Made by a program: the position numbers and the translations under genes
Notes under the pieces: model-generated
The model's input: the letters and a program-made list of their open reading frames with translations, nothing else
Database searches by the model: none
Told to the model about the DNA's origin: nothing
Part shown: piece after piece, positions 31,275 to 40,714 of the stretch
Layout: the number at the start of each line of letters is the position of its first letter
How positions within the stretch are numbered: the stretch's first letter is position 1
NCBI RefSeq assembly: GCF_038051995.1
Contig: NZ_CP150290.1
Coordinates: forward strand, 58,501-122,500
Direction of reading: 5' to 3'
Length of the DNA stretch: 64,000 nucleotides
From: Paenibacillus sp. FSL H8-0537
GTDB lineage: Bacteria; Bacillota; Bacilli; Paenibacillales; Paenibacillaceae

Positions 31275-31390
31275 CATATAGGAGGGCCGACAGGGACGGC
31301 GGCAGCCGTTTTACCTTGGCTCACCTACTAATTTGGAGGTGAAGCGGCTAAGCGGTAGCTAATTAGAATGTTCTCTTGGAGGTGGTTAAC

Positions 31391-31454
31391 CAAACCAGCG
31401 TTCATTCATAGCGTGCTTCAAAGGAAGCGGCTATGAATAAACGCTGGTTTTTTC
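31391..31454 (+). terminator. Intrinsic terminator after spoIIE
   Basis: AAACCAGCGTT and ATTCATAGC pair with GCTATGAAT and AACGCTGGTTT, ending in TTTTTT. The stretch 31275-31390 shows no tRNA or gene. Confidence 0.9.
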
Positions 31455-31554
31455 TGCGTATAGCCGTTTATCTCTCTTAAAATGGGCAAAACTGATAGAA
31501 TCAGCTCCTTGTCACTCTAAGTAGGGCGGCATGCTGGTTTGTGGCTGTTTGTGC

Positions 31555-31655
31555 AAATATAAGAATTTATAAGTTTCACACTTATAAATGGGCTTATATT
31601 TCAACGCGAAACGGAAGCTTTGCCGCCAAAGGACGGCTTCAGCCGTTTACGCTTG
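31555..31655 (+). repeat. Two-hairpin dispersed element, copy 5
   Basis: The best-formed copy. Hairpin 1 (31555-31601) pairs AAATATAAG with CTTATATTT and ATTTATAAG with CTTATAAAT. Hairpin 2 (31602-31655) pairs GCG/CGC, AAACGG/CCGTTT and AAGC/GCTT. It lies 20 bases before the yabS start. Confidence 0.9.
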
Positions 31656-31674
31656 TGAAGGGAGATTGATAGGG

Positions 31675-32400
31675 ATGAAACAAATTTTGCTAATAACCGA
31701 TGGTTGTTCGAATGTAGGGCTAAGCCCGATTGTAGCAGCGGCTCATGCGAAGGCGGAGGGTATTGCAGTCAATGTCGTCGGGGTGCTTGATCACGGCGAT
31801 GCAGGCGAGTCAGGCAGCATGGAAATTGAGGAGATTGCAAGGGCTGGCGGCGGCATCAGCCGGATGGTTCATACGCGCCAGCTGGCGCAGACTGTCCAGA
31901 TGATGACGCGCAAGACAGTTGTACAGACGATTCAGCTAGCTGTACAGAAGGAGCTTAAACATGTGCTTGGCAGCGGGGCGATTGAGGATTTGCCGCCGGA
32001 GACGCGCAGTGAGGTCGTGAGGGTGATGGATGAGCTGGGGGAAAGCTCCAGTCTGCAGGTGGCGCTGCTTATCGACGCCAGCGCTAGCATGAAGCCAAAG
32101 CTGATTGCGGTAGAAGAGGCGATCCGCGACTTGATGCTGAGCCTGCAAGCAAGGCAAGGGAAAAGCGAAATCGCTGTCTTTCATTTTCCGGGCGGAAGGC
32201 ATGGAGAAGAGTGCAAAATGGATTTGGGCTGGACGGATAATTTGACAGGAGCGCAGTCGATTTTTCCGAAATTGCAAATGAGTGGCACGACGCCAACGGG
32301 TCCTGCGCTGATGCAGGTGATTGATTTTTATCGTCAGGGGGATTATGGTAGGAGGAGCAGAGAAGAAACGGATGGGATGATGAGTGACTACGTCGTTTAG
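31675..32400 (+). CDS. yabS: von Willebrand factor A-domain protein YabS
   Basis: 241-aa cytoplasmic protein with a VWA fold. The ATG at 31675 with GGGAGATTGATAGGG upstream is chosen; the longer in-frame start at 31588 lies inside repeat copy 5. It starts MKQILLITDGCSNVGLSPIV and carries a metal-ion-dependent adhesion motif, ALLIDASASMKPK near residues 127-139, with ISGTTPTGPAL-like Thr later. Its 17-base overlap with the kinase gene yabT suggests joint function. In B. subtilis yabS-yabT are expressed in sporulation. The C-terminal 20 residues are basic. Confidence 0.9.
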   Translation: MKQILLITDGCSNVGLSPIVAAAHAKAEGIAVNVVGVLDHGDAGESGSMEIEEIARAGGGISRMVHTRQLAQTVQMMTRKTVVQTIQLAVQKELKHVLGSGAIEDLPPETRSEVVRVMDELGESSSLQVALLIDASASMKPKLIAVEEAIRDLMLSLQARQGKSEIAVFHFPGGRHGEECKMDLGWTDNLTGAQSIFPKLQMSGTTPTGPALMQVIDFYRQGDYGRRSREETDGMMSDYVV

Positions 32401-33307
32401 AATCAGTCTCCGCCGTGGCACTGTGGTGACTGGAAAATGGAAGCGCCGTAAGTATCGGGTCGAGCGTCTGCTTGGGGAAGGCGCCAATGGCAAAGTGTAC
32501 TTGGTCCATTCCGACCAGGGGTGGGTTGCGCTTAAGGTAGGCGCTGACGCAGTAGACCTGCAATCGGAAATCAATGTGCTTCAGACGCTTGCGAAGCAGG
32601 GGAGGCGCCAAGCGCCTGCATTTTTGTATGATGTGGATGATCTGCAAGGCTCCGATGGACGCGATTACCCTTTTTATATTATGAAGTATGTGCGCGGGGT
32701 GAACTTGTCTGCGTATTTGCTGCAAAACGGCAAGGAATGGTTCCCGCTGGTCAGCCTTAATCTGTTGAATAAACTGGCGGAGCTTCACAGCAAGGGCTGG
32801 GTATTCTGCGATTTAAAGATGGAAAATGTGATGGTTGCTGATTATGGGCATGTCGAGCTGGTGGATTACGGCGGGGTGACGGCGGTAGGGAAGAGCATTC
32901 GCCAGTTTACTGAAATTTATGACCGTGGCTACTGGAACGCAGGTTCCCGGGCTGCTGATTTGAAATACGACTTATTTTCTTTCGCGGTGCTGTGCATCCA
33001 AATGCACGAACCGAAGAGACTGCACCAGCTTACCTTGACGCTGCTCCCGCAAAATCGTTCGACCGATGATTTAGAGCAGCTGATTGCGACCAATGCTTCT
33101 CTGAAGCCGATTGCAGGCTGGCTTGCAGAAGCTCTTGCGGGACGTTTTGCAGATGCTGCTGAAGGCGCGGAGGCGTGGCGTGTGCTGATGCATGGAACGA
33201 ACCGCAAGCAAGCTGCCCCGACCCCTTTCTGGCTCAAAGGGCTAGTTGCGGGTTCGGCAATTATGCTGGCTGTATCGGTTTATTGGCTGCTTCGCGTGGG
33301 TATGTAA
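32384..33307 (+). CDS. yabT: Hanks-type Ser/Thr protein kinase YabT
   Basis: 307-aa kinase anchored by a C-terminal transmembrane segment (GLVAGSAIMLAVSVYWLL near 285-303). The Gly-rich loop is LLGEGANGKVYLV (27-39), the ATP Lys is in WVALKVG and the catalytic loop is GWVFCDLKMENVMV. The DFG motif is diverged (VELVDYGG). YabT in B. subtilis phosphorylates RecA and DNA-binding proteins during sporulation and is activated by DNA. The GTG start overlaps the end of yabS. Confidence 0.92.
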   Translation: MTTSFRISLRRGTVVTGKWKRRKYRVERLLGEGANGKVYLVHSDQGWVALKVGADAVDLQSEINVLQTLAKQGRRQAPAFLYDVDDLQGSDGRDYPFYIMKYVRGVNLSAYLLQNGKEWFPLVSLNLLNKLAELHSKGWVFCDLKMENVMVADYGHVELVDYGGVTAVGKSIRQFTEIYDRGYWNAGSRAADLKYDLFSFAVLCIQMHEPKRLHQLTLTLLPQNRSTDDLEQLIATNASLKPIAGWLAEALAGRFADAAEGAEAWRVLMHGTNRKQAAPTPFWLKGLVAGSAIMLAVSVYWLLRVGM

Positions 33308-33385
33308 TGACATAAGTTGTTATAGCAAGGTTTCGCCAGCTATTTTGTTGAAGGCGGCGGCCAGAAGGGAATGAGGGAAGAGGAA

Positions 33386-34816
33386 ATGACGATAGGAATC
33401 GATATGCTTCCCGATGTTCAGAAGCTGGCAGCAGTGGAACGGTTATGGAGCGAAGGGGACTGTGTTGTTGTTGCTGTCTCCGGGGGACCGGACTCTATGG
33501 CTCTGCTGCATCTCCTGAGCCGCCTGAAGTCACGCGGGGTGCTAAACGTTGTTGCGGCTCACGTGAATCACGGCTTCCGGCCGAAGGAGTCGGCGCTGGA
33601 GGCAGAGGTAGTTCGGCGTTATGCGGGGGAGCTTGGGCTGCCCTTTGAGCTGACAGAACTCGATTTGCCTGCTTATATAGAAGAAACAAAAATGAACGCA
33701 CAATCGGCGGCGCGCGAAAAACGCTACGCCTATTTGCATGAGGTTGCGCAGCGGTGGGGCGCACAGGCGATTGCCCTTGCCCATCATGCAGATGACCAAG
33801 CGGAAACGGTGCTCATGCATTTGATTCGCGGCAGCGGTATTTCGGGACTTTCTGGCATGTCGCTGCGCAGGCAGGAAAAAAACGTGGAACTCATTCGCCC
33901 CCTCATGCGTAAGAACAAAACAGACCTTTTACAATACTGCCGTCATTACGGCATTCCGTATTGCGAGGACAGCAGCAACGAAAAGCGCCATTACTTTCGC
34001 AATGTTGTCCGTCTGGATGTTATTCCGCAGTTATCCAGCTTCAATCCGCAGCTGTCCGAATCGCTTGGCCGCCTTGCTGAAGTGGCGGGCGCCGAGGATG
34101 AATGGCTGGATAGGCAGACAAAAGCTTTATTCGAAGAGTTAGCCTATACGGAGCCGGAGGAATGTTCTGTAAGCTGCAGTCGTTTGGCGGGCCTTCATGT
34201 CGCTTTACAAAGGAGATTGATTAAACTAATATTAGATTATCTTTCGAGGGATGCTGATGTGGTCTCCTTCGAGCATATCGAGTCTATGCGGCTTGCCGCA
34301 GCGCCCGAAAGTTCAAGCACTTGGCGTATGGATATTGGAAACGGTTTGCGCTGCTTGCGTGAATACGACCATATGCGTTTTGTCAGGATGCCGAGACAAG
34401 AGGAAGCGAATACAGACTATGCGCTTGATGTTGTACCTTTGACCCAGCAATACATAGAGGTAGAGGCGGGCGGCTGGAAGCTCGCGTTTGAGCGGCGGAC
34501 AGCTGATGATCAGGCTGCTGGAAAACTGGCGGGCCGCCATGAAGCTTGTTTCGATTTGGAGCAGCTTGCGTTTCCGCTGACTGTACGAAATCGGCGCCGT
34601 GGTGACCGAATTCAAGTTTTAGGATTAAATGGGTCTAAAAAAGTGCAAGATATGTTCGTTGACGAAAAGCTGCCTCCTTCACAGCGCGAACGCTATCCAC
34701 TGCTTTTCGATGCAGATGGGCGGCTGCTGTGGATTCCAGGCATAAGGCGATCTAGCCATGCGCTTATCAGCCCAAGCACGAAGGAACTATTATTCATTCG
34801 TATGACGAAAGAATAA
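33386..34816 (+). CDS. tilS: tRNA(Ile)-lysidine synthase
   Basis: 476-aa enzyme that converts C34 of the AUA-reading tRNA(Ile) to lysidine with ATP and lysine. The PP-loop motif VSGGPDS is at residues 31-37. The TilS substrate region has [19 protein letters not shown], and the C-terminal TilS domain shows [20 protein letters not shown]. The start at ATG 33386 is chosen over 33371, whose AGAAGGGA site touches the codon. It precedes hpt by 49 bases, the classical tilS-hpt-ftsH order. Confidence 0.95.
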   Translation: MTIGIDMLPDVQKLAAVERLWSEGDCVVVAVSGGPDSMALLHLLSRLKSRGVLNVVAAHVNHGFRPKESALEAEVVRRYAGELGLPFELTELDLPAYIEETKMNAQSAAREKRYAYLHEVAQRWGAQAIALAHHADDQAETVLMHLIRGSGISGLSGMSLRRQEKNVELIRPLMRKNKTDLLQYCRHYGIPYCEDSSNEKRHYFRNVVRLDVIPQLSSFNPQLSESLGRLAEVAGAEDEWLDRQTKALFEELAYTEPEECSVSCSRLAGLHVALQRRLIKLILDYLSRDADVVSFEHIESMRLAAAPESSSTWRMDIGNGLRCLREYDHMRFVRMPRQEEANTDYALDVVPLTQQYIEVEAGGWKLAFERRTADDQAAGKLAGRHEACFDLEQLAFPLTVRNRRRGDRIQVLGLNGSKKVQDMFVDEKLPPSQRERYPLLFDADGRLLWIPGIRRSSHALISPSTKELLFIRMTKE

Positions 34817-34865
34817 GAAGCACTGTTACACTCATAAACATAAGTACTGTAGGGGGATTAATCCG

Positions 34866-35405
34866 TTGTTAAACGACATTCAAGAAGTGCTTTACGATGC
34901 ACAGCAGATTCAGGCCAAGGTGCGTGAGATGGGCAAGAAGCTCAGTCAGGATTTTGAAGGGCGTGACCCTCTCGTTATTTGTATCCTTAAAGGGGCCATT
35001 ATTTTCATGTCCGACCTGATCAAGGAAATGACGATTCCGCTGGAGATTGATTTTATGGCGGTGTCGAGCTATGGTCAGTCGACCAAGTCCTCAGGTGTGG
35101 TCAAGATTATTAAGGATCTTGATGTATCGGTAGAAGGCCGCGATGTACTCATCGTTGAGGACATTATTGACAGCGGTTTGACGCTAAGCTACTTGATTGA
35201 TGTTTTGGAGCGCCGCAATTCCAAATCGGTTACGGTGGCTACGCTGTTCGATAAGCCGGCACGCCGTACAGTAGATCTCGAAGCAGACTATACGGGCTTT
35301 ACGCTGCCGGACGAATTCGTTGTCGGTTATGGGCTTGATTTTGCTGAGCGTTACCGCAACCTGCCGTTCATTGGCGTTTTGAAACCGGAAGTGTACGAGA
35401 AGTAA
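34866..35405 (+). CDS. hpt: Hypoxanthine phosphoribosyltransferase
   Basis: 179-aa purine salvage enzyme. The PRPP-binding motif is [14 protein letters not shown] near residues 98-111 and the flexible-loop region is [13 protein letters not shown]. The TTG at 34866 is used, with AGGGGG upstream and no nearby ATG in frame. It lies in the tilS-hpt-ftsH block. The Hpt and TilS pair is also known to form a regulatory complex acting on ftsH in B. subtilis; that such a complex acts here is inference. Confidence 0.95.
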   Translation: MLNDIQEVLYDAQQIQAKVREMGKKLSQDFEGRDPLVICILKGAIIFMSDLIKEMTIPLEIDFMAVSSYGQSTKSSGVVKIIKDLDVSVEGRDVLIVEDIIDSGLTLSYLIDVLERRNSKSVTVATLFDKPARRTVDLEADYTGFTLPDEFVVGYGLDFAERYRNLPFIGVLKPEVYEK

Positions 35406-35508
35406 TTTGAATGGGCTTAACCAGTATGCCTGTCCTCCAAGTGGTTCTATTGTGATGGAAAGTCATGCTATGTTAAAATATGAAAAGCGTCTTGAGAGGA
35501 GGTAGGAG

Positions 35509-37503
35509 ATGAATCGGATCATCCGTAACACTGGATTTTATTTGATCATCTTTTTGGTAACCGTCGGGATTATTCAGTTTATCAGCAATCAGAATGATAC
35601 TACCGTCGAAATACGATATGATCAGCTTCGCGCTGCTATTAATGAGAACAACGTCGCGGAAATGATGATAAAGTACGATGGTCAGTCTTATTATATTTCT
35701 GGTAAATACATTAAACAGCCCGAAAACGCGAAGAGCATACAGTTCACATCGCGTGCAGGGATCGATTCAGGCGAGGTATTGCGTGAAGCCGCAGTGAAAA
35801 ACGGTTTTGAGTTACAGTATAAACCAATGGATACGCCAAGTGTCTGGCTTACACTCCTTACTTCCATCATTCCGTTTGTGATTATATTCGTTCTGTTCTT
35901 CTTCTTAATGAATCAAGCGCAAGGCGGTGGCGGCAAAGTCATGAATTTCGGCAAAAGCCGTGCCAAGCTTTACAATGAAGAGAAGAAGCGCATCACTTTC
36001 GAGGATGTGGCAGGGGCGGATGAGGAGAAGCAAGAGCTGGTTGAAGTTGTTGACTTCCTCAAAGATCCGCGTAAGTTTAATCTGGTAGGCGCCCGTATTC
36101 CTAAGGGTGTTCTGCTCAATGGTCCTCCGGGAACAGGTAAAACGTTGCTTGCCCGTGCAGTAGCCGGTGAAGCAGGCGTACCATTCTTCAGTATTTCGGG
36201 TTCGGACTTTGTGGAAATGTTCGTCGGTGTCGGCGCATCCCGTGTCCGTGATTTGTTCGAAAATGCGAAGAAAAATGCACCTTGTATTATCTTTATTGAT
36301 GAGATTGACGCCGTTGGCCGTCAACGTGGTGCTGGTCTTGGCGGCGGTCATGATGAGCGTGAGCAAACGCTCAACCAATTGCTCGTCGAGATGGACGGAT
36401 TTGGAGCGAACGAAGGTATCATTATCGTTGCAGCAACGAACCGCCCTGATATTTTGGACCCTGCCTTGCTGCGTCCGGGACGTTTTGACCGTCAAATTAC
36501 GGTAGACCGTCCAGATGTGAGAGGCCGTGAAGCGGTGCTGAAAGTTCATTCCCGCAATAAGCCGCTTAACAAGGACGTCAAGCTGGATATTATCGCAAGA
36601 CGTACAACAGGCTTCTCCGGAGCAGATCTTGAAAACTTGCTGAACGAAGCAGCGTTGCTTGCTGCTCGTCGCAATAAGAAAGATATTGCAATGAGAGAGG
36701 TTGATGAAGCTATTGACCGTGTTATCGTAGGTACAGAGAAGAAAAGTCGCGTAATCAGCGATCGTGAGAAGCGTATTGTTGCTTTCCATGAAGCTGGACA
36801 TACGATTATTGGATTCTTCCTGGAGCATGCGGATCTCGTTCATAAAGTGACCATTATTCCTCGTGGCAAAGCTGGCGGTTACGTCATCATGATGCCGAAG
36901 GAAGACCGGATGCTGGTAACGAAGCAGGAGCTGCTTGATAAAGTGACGGGCTTGCTTGGCGGACGTGTAGCTGAGGAATTGTTTATCGGCGAAATCGGCA
37001 CAGGCGCATACAGTGACTTTAAACAAGCGACGAGTATCGTTCGTGCGATGATTATGGAATACGGAATGAGCGACAAGCTTGGTCCATTGCAATTCGGAAG
37101 CTCGCAAGGACAGGTGTTCCTTGGACGTGATATCGGCCATGAACAAAATTACTCCGATGCGATCGCTTATGAAATTGACCAAGAAATGCAGGCGATTATC
37201 GGAGCTTGTTATGAGCGTGCGAAAAAATTGCTCACCGAGAGATCGAAAGAGGTTCACACGATTGCGGAGACGCTTCTGTCTGTAGAGACGCTTGAAATGG
37301 ATCAAATCAAACGTTTGATCGAGACAGGCACGCTTGAATTGGCGGAAGGTGAAGCAGAGAGTGTTGCTGTTGAACCAACAACTGAACCAATCGTCGATAC
37401 GATTGGCGACGTTAAGGTTCGTATTCAATCAAGAGAAGCAGGAGAAATCCCTTCATTGGATAAATCTGATGATAAACCGAACGATGGGGAAGAACCGAAA
37501 TAA
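35509..37503 (+). CDS. ftsH: ATP-dependent zinc metalloprotease FtsH
   Basis: 664-aa membrane AAA protease. Two N-terminal transmembrane segments (about 9-26 and 112-135) flank a small extracytoplasmic domain. Walker A GPPGTGKT is at 205-212, Walker B IIFIDE at 260-265, an arginine-finger region LRPGRFDR at about 321-328, and the zinc site HEAGH at 427-431. The acidic tail is normal. The ATG follows GAGAGGAGG. It degrades misfolded membrane and regulatory proteins, and in B. subtilis Spo0E-type phosphatases. A nested hairpin and a strong terminator follow. Confidence 0.97.
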   Translation: MNRIIRNTGFYLIIFLVTVGIIQFISNQNDTTVEIRYDQLRAAINENNVAEMMIKYDGQSYYISGKYIKQPENAKSIQFTSRAGIDSGEVLREAAVKNGFELQYKPMDTPSVWLTLLTSIIPFVIIFVLFFFLMNQAQGGGGKVMNFGKSRAKLYNEEKKRITFEDVAGADEEKQELVEVVDFLKDPRKFNLVGARIPKGVLLNGPPGTGKTLLARAVAGEAGVPFFSISGSDFVEMFVGVGASRVRDLFENAKKNAPCIIFIDEIDAVGRQRGAGLGGGHDEREQTLNQLLVEMDGFGANEGIIIVAATNRPDILDPALLRPGRFDRQITVDRPDVRGREAVLKVHSRNKPLNKDVKLDIIARRTTGFSGADLENLLNEAALLAARRNKKDIAMREVDEAIDRVIVGTEKKSRVISDREKRIVAFHEAGHTIIGFFLEHADLVHKVTIIPRGKAGGYVIMMPKEDRMLVTKQELLDKVTGLLGGRVAEELFIGEIGTGAYSDFKQATSIVRAMIMEYGMSDKLGPLQFGSSQGQVFLGRDIGHEQNYSDAIAYEIDQEMQAIIGACYERAKKLLTERSKEVHTIAETLLSVETLEMDQIKRLIETGTLELAEGEAESVAVEPTTEPIVDTIGDVKVRIQSREAGEIPSLDKSDDKPNDGEEPK

Positions 37504-37510
37504 ACAGGAT

Positions 37511-37559
37511 GAGGACGCGTTAGAAAACCGACATTGTCGGTCGTTGAATCTTCGTCCTC
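37511..37559 (+). other. Nested hairpin directly after ftsH
   Basis: Outer arms GAGGACG (37511) and CGTCCTC (37553) enclose inner arms ACCGAC and GTCGGT. It has no T run and precedes the ftsH terminator by 17 bases, so it is an extra 3' structure of the ftsH mRNA. Confidence 0.55.
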
Positions 37560-37576
37560 GCCAGTTGTTTATGGAG

Positions 37577-37620
37577 ACAGCTATTTTCTCAGTAGTGACC
37601 GAGAAAATAGCTGTTTTTTA
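37577..37620 (+). terminator. Intrinsic terminator after ftsH
   Basis: ACAGCTATTTTCTC pairs perfectly with GAGAAAATAGCTGT, followed by TTTTT. Confidence 0.9.
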
Positions 37621-37677
37621 TTTCATCGCGAAACAGTAGCTTTGCCGCCATAGGTCGGCGTCAGCCGTTTACGCTTG
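37621..37677 (+). repeat. Two-hairpin element, copy 6 (hairpin 2 only)
   Basis: TTTCATCGCGAAACAG to GTCAGCCGTTTACGC matches hairpin 2 of the family. Hairpin 1 is missing and its place is taken by the ftsH terminator. Confidence 0.8.
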
Positions 37678-37832
37678 ATTAATTTTACTTTATTAATGTT
37701 CGGATTTAGCCTATAATAATAGAGGTAAAACTCAGGAATTATTTGGTTTTGTCGGGTGTGTGTAAGGTTTTAATGGTGTGTTTGGCACAAATGTTAAATA
37801 ATTGTGAGATATAGGCGTGAACAAAATTTCTG

Positions 37833-37849
37833 TGTCATGTTACATGACG
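37833..37849. promoter_or_regulatory. Palindrome resembling a TnrA/GlnR box upstream of the nucleoside-transporter promoter
   Basis: TGTCATGTTACATGACG fits TGTNAN7TNACA except for its last base, and GTCATGT-T-ACATGAC is a perfect palindrome. Its centre lies about 51 bases before the predicted transcription start, where TnrA acts as activator. Confidence 0.5.
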
Positions 37850-37857
37850 TAAAAAAG

Positions 37858-37885
37858 TTGACGTATGTGGATAAGCAATTATAAT
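37858..37885 (+). promoter_or_regulatory. Promoter of the nucleoside transporter operon
   Basis: TTGACG at 37858-37863 and TATAAT at 37880-37885, spacing 16. A perfect DnaA box (TGTGGATAA, 37866-37874) lies within the spacer. The remaining leader to 37973 shows no known riboswitch. The stretch 37678-37832 holds nothing else that I can identify. Confidence 0.7.
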
Positions 37886-37973
37886 AAAGAGAATAGCAGC
37901 CAAGCACAACAACAATAATATAAGCAAGTAGGTTGCAGTTACAACACATCTATATTAAGGGGAGAAATCGAAG

Positions 37974-39044
37974 ATGAAAAAACGTTTAGGTTTTATGTTG
38001 TCTATTGTTCTTATGTTCGCATTAGTATTGTCTGCTTGTGGTGGCGGCAGCAAAAACAATGGCACAAACGGAGCAGCATCGCCTGAGGCGTCTGCGGCAC
38101 CAGAAGCATCATCAGATACTGGTACAGCAGCTAAACTCAAAATCGGCATGGTTACAGATACAGGCGGCGTAAATGATAAATCCTTCAACCAAAGTGCTTG
38201 GGATGGCCTGCAACGTGTAACGAAGGATACAGGCTCCGAAACGAAATATTTGGAAAGTAAAGGCGACGCTGATATGGAACCGAATCTGCGTGCATTCATT
38301 TCTGAGAAATACGATATGATTTGGGGCGTAGGCTTCTTGTTCCAAGATGCAATGGGTAAAGTAGCGAAAGACAATCCGGACTCCAAGTTCGGCATCATCG
38401 ACTCCGCTGTTGACGCACCAAACGTTGTTTCTGTTAACTTCGCAGCTAACGAAGGTTCGTTCCTAGTAGGTGTAGTTGCTGGCTTGACAACAAAAACAAA
38501 TAAAATTGGTTTTGTAGGCGGCATGGAAATTCCGAGCGTTACTGTATTTGAAGCAGGCTTCAATGCAGGTGTAGCGGCAGTAAACCCTGAAGCGAAGGTT
38601 ATCCGCAACTACACAGGCGAATTCGGCAAACCAGACTTAGGTAAAGCAGCAGCAACTGTAATGTACAATGACGGCGTAGATATTATTTTCCAAGTTGCTG
38701 GTGGTACTGGCAACGGCGTATTCAACGAAGCTACAGCTCGTAAAAAAGCAGGGCAAGATGTATGGGTAATCGGTGTTGATAAAGACCAATCGATCGAGTT
38801 CGGCAACGAAGTTACGCTTACCTCCATGCTTAAAGGCGTTGAAGCTGCCATTCACCAAGTTTCCACTGACCTGATTAACGGCAAATGGGAAGGCGGCAAA
38901 TCGGTTGTTCTTGGTCTGAAAGACGGCGCAGTAGGCCTGCCAGAGAACAACCCTAACATTTCTGCAGAAATTATGACAAAGGTTGAAGACTACAAACAAC
39001 AAATTATTAGCGGTTCGCTTGTAGTTCCAACTGAAGTGAAATAG
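37974..39044 (+). CDS. nupN: BMP-family nucleoside-binding lipoprotein
   Basis: 356-aa lipoprotein of the Bmp/PnrA family. The signal ends in LSAC, so Cys22 is lipidated; a Ser/Ala/Pro-rich linker follows to about residue 50. The binding domain has MVTDTGGVNDKSFNQSAWDG and VVSVNFAANEGSFLVGVVAG, typical of purine-nucleoside receptors. Site AAGGGGAG precedes the ATG. It heads an operon with an ATPase and two permeases; a partial terminator after it should give excess binding protein. Nucleoside as ligand is inferred from family; B. subtilis NupNOPQ imports guanosine. Confidence 0.9.
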   Translation: MKKRLGFMLSIVLMFALVLSACGGGSKNNGTNGAASPEASAAPEASSDTGTAAKLKIGMVTDTGGVNDKSFNQSAWDGLQRVTKDTGSETKYLESKGDADMEPNLRAFISEKYDMIWGVGFLFQDAMGKVAKDNPDSKFGIIDSAVDAPNVVSVNFAANEGSFLVGVVAGLTTKTNKIGFVGGMEIPSVTVFEAGFNAGVAAVNPEAKVIRNYTGEFGKPDLGKAAATVMYNDGVDIIFQVAGGTGNGVFNEATARKKAGQDVWVIGVDKDQSIEFGNEVTLTSMLKGVEAAIHQVSTDLINGKWEGGKSVVLGLKDGAVGLPENNPNISAEIMTKVEDYKQQIISGSLVVPTEVK

Positions 39045-39087
39045 TTTTAAACTTATGATTTAATGTCGTTTGTTTATTATGTACAGC

Positions 39088-39127
39088 CGACAAGACCTGC
39101 CCTCAAGCCGGTCTTGTCCTTTTTTGA
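39088..39127 (+). terminator. Internal terminator/attenuator after nupN
   Basis: ACAAGACC pairs with GGTCTTGT and CC-TTTTTT follows. It lies between the receptor and ATPase genes of one operon, so it likely only lowers downstream transcription. Confidence 0.75.
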
Positions 39128-39161
39128 GATTGGGAGCTAACAAACCGGGGAGGATAACTGG

Positions 39162-40709
39162 ATGAAACAAAGTGCAGCGGCTGTCACACTTAAGGGGATT
39201 ACGAAACGCTTTCCCGGGCTTGTAGCCAATGATTCGATTGATTTTGAGCTCAAGAAAGGCGAAATCCATGCATTGCTGGGCGAGAATGGTGCAGGGAAGT
39301 CTACGTTGATGAACATTTTGTTCGGATTGTATCAGCCTGATGAAGGGGAAATCTGGGTCAACGGCAATAAAACGGTTATTGAAGGTGCAGGAAAAGCTAT
39401 TGAGCTTGGAATTGGTATGGTACATCAACACTTTAAACTGGTACAGCCATTTACAGTGGCTGAAAATATTGTGCTTGGCAATGAGCCGCGTAAATTTGGC
39501 ACATTCGTCAATTATAAGCAAGCAAATGATAAAGTCCGTTCCATTTCGGAACGTTATGCATTGAAAGTAGATCCGCAGGTGCGGATTAAAGATATTACGG
39601 TGGGTATGCAGCAGCGTGTGGAAATTTTGAAAACCTTATACCGTGGCGCTGAAATTTTAATCTTTGATGAGCCTACTGCTGTGCTTACCGTACAAGAGAT
39701 CGAAGAGCTGATTGGCATCTTGCGTAATTTGGCTGCAGAAGGCAAGTCCATTATTTTGATTACGCATAAGCTCAAAGAGGTTATGGCGCTTGCAGATTCG
39801 GTGACGGTTATTCGTCGGGGCAAGGTGGTTCGAACCGTTACGACAAAAGAAACGAACGAGCAGCAGCTTGCGGAGCTTATGGTTGGCCGTGACGTTAATT
39901 TTCAGGCGGTAAAAACCAAGAAAGAGCCTGGAGAGCTTATCGTATCTGTTGAAAACCTTACGATGAAAGGCGAGGAGAATAAGCTCGTTCTAAATGGCGT
40001 CGCTTTTAATATCCGTGCAGGCGAAATTTTGGGTATTGCTGGTGTTGATGGCAATGGACAAAGTGAACTGGTACAGGCTATTACTGGCATGCGTAAAGCT
40101 TCTAGTGGTTCTGTGAAGCTTTTGGGTAAGGAAATGATCAATAAAACGCCGCGCCAAATGTCTGTTGCAGGCGTCAGCCATATCCCAGAGGATCGTCACA
40201 AGCATGGAATGGTGCTTGATTTCACACTCAGCGAAAATATGGTGCTGGATACGTACTTTGATCCACAGTTCGGCAAACATGGCTTTATTGATTTTAAAGC
40301 TATAGACGCTCTGGCGAATCAACTCGTGACTGAGTTTGATGTGCGTTCATCAGGCATTGGGGCCAAGGCTCGCTCCTTGTCGGGCGGTAACCAGCAGAAA
40401 GCCATTATTGCCCGTGAAATATGGAAAAATCCGTCCTTGCTCATCGCTGTACAGCCGACTCGCGGTCTGGATATAGGCGCGATCGAATATGTGCATAAGC
40501 GGTTAATTGAAGCGCGGGATGCAGGCAAAGCGATTTTGCTCGTTTCTTTTGAGCTGGATGAGCTGTACGCGTTATCTGATCGCATTGCGGTTATGTATGA
40601 AGGTAAAATAATGGGCTATGCCGATGCTGATCAGCGTGACGATCAACAGCTGGGTCTAATGATGGCAGGCAATTTGGCGGCGAAGCAGCCGAGCAAAGGT
40701 GGGAGATAG
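39162..40709 (+). CDS. nupO: Nucleoside ABC transporter ATP-binding protein (two ATPase domains)
   Basis: 515-aa protein with two ABC domains in tandem, as in RbsA-like and nucleoside importers. Domain 1 has Walker A GENGAGKST and Walker B ILIFDEPTAVLT; its signature is diverged (DITVGMQQRVEI). Domain 2 has GVDGNGQSE in place of a full Walker A and the signature LSGGNQQKAIIAREI. Only the first site is likely to be fully catalytic, typical for the family. The ATG follows GGGGAGG. It is followed six bases later by the first permease gene. Confidence 0.93.
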   Translation: MKQSAAAVTLKGITKRFPGLVANDSIDFELKKGEIHALLGENGAGKSTLMNILFGLYQPDEGEIWVNGNKTVIEGAGKAIELGIGMVHQHFKLVQPFTVAENIVLGNEPRKFGTFVNYKQANDKVRSISERYALKVDPQVRIKDITVGMQQRVEILKTLYRGAEILIFDEPTAVLTVQEIEELIGILRNLAAEGKSIILITHKLKEVMALADSVTVIRRGKVVRTVTTKETNEQQLAELMVGRDVNFQAVKTKKEPGELIVSVENLTMKGEENKLVLNGVAFNIRAGEILGIAGVDGNGQSELVQAITGMRKASSGSVKLLGKEMINKTPRQMSVAGVSHIPEDRHKHGMVLDFTLSENMVLDTYFDPQFGKHGFIDFKAIDALANQLVTEFDVRSSGIGAKARSLSGGNQQKAIIAREIWKNPSLLIAVQPTRGLDIGAIEYVHKRLIEARDAGKAILLVSFELDELYALSDRIAVMYEGKIMGYADADQRDDQQLGLMMAGNLAAKQPSKGGR

Positions 40710-40714
40710 CAACC

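Noticed and set aside
31275..31674. Possible tRNA genes between spoIIE and yabS, where B. subtilis has them
   Set aside because: No acceptor stem/T-loop pattern (GTTCGANNC) or CCA end was found; only a terminator and repeat copy 5.
31588..31674. Longer start for YabS
   Set aside because: The extra 29 codons come from repeat copy 5, while ATG 31675 matches the family N-terminus.
35905..37428. 507-codon open frame on the minus strand
   Set aside because: It lies entirely antisense to ftsH, has no ribosome binding site and an implausible composition; a shadow of biased codon use.
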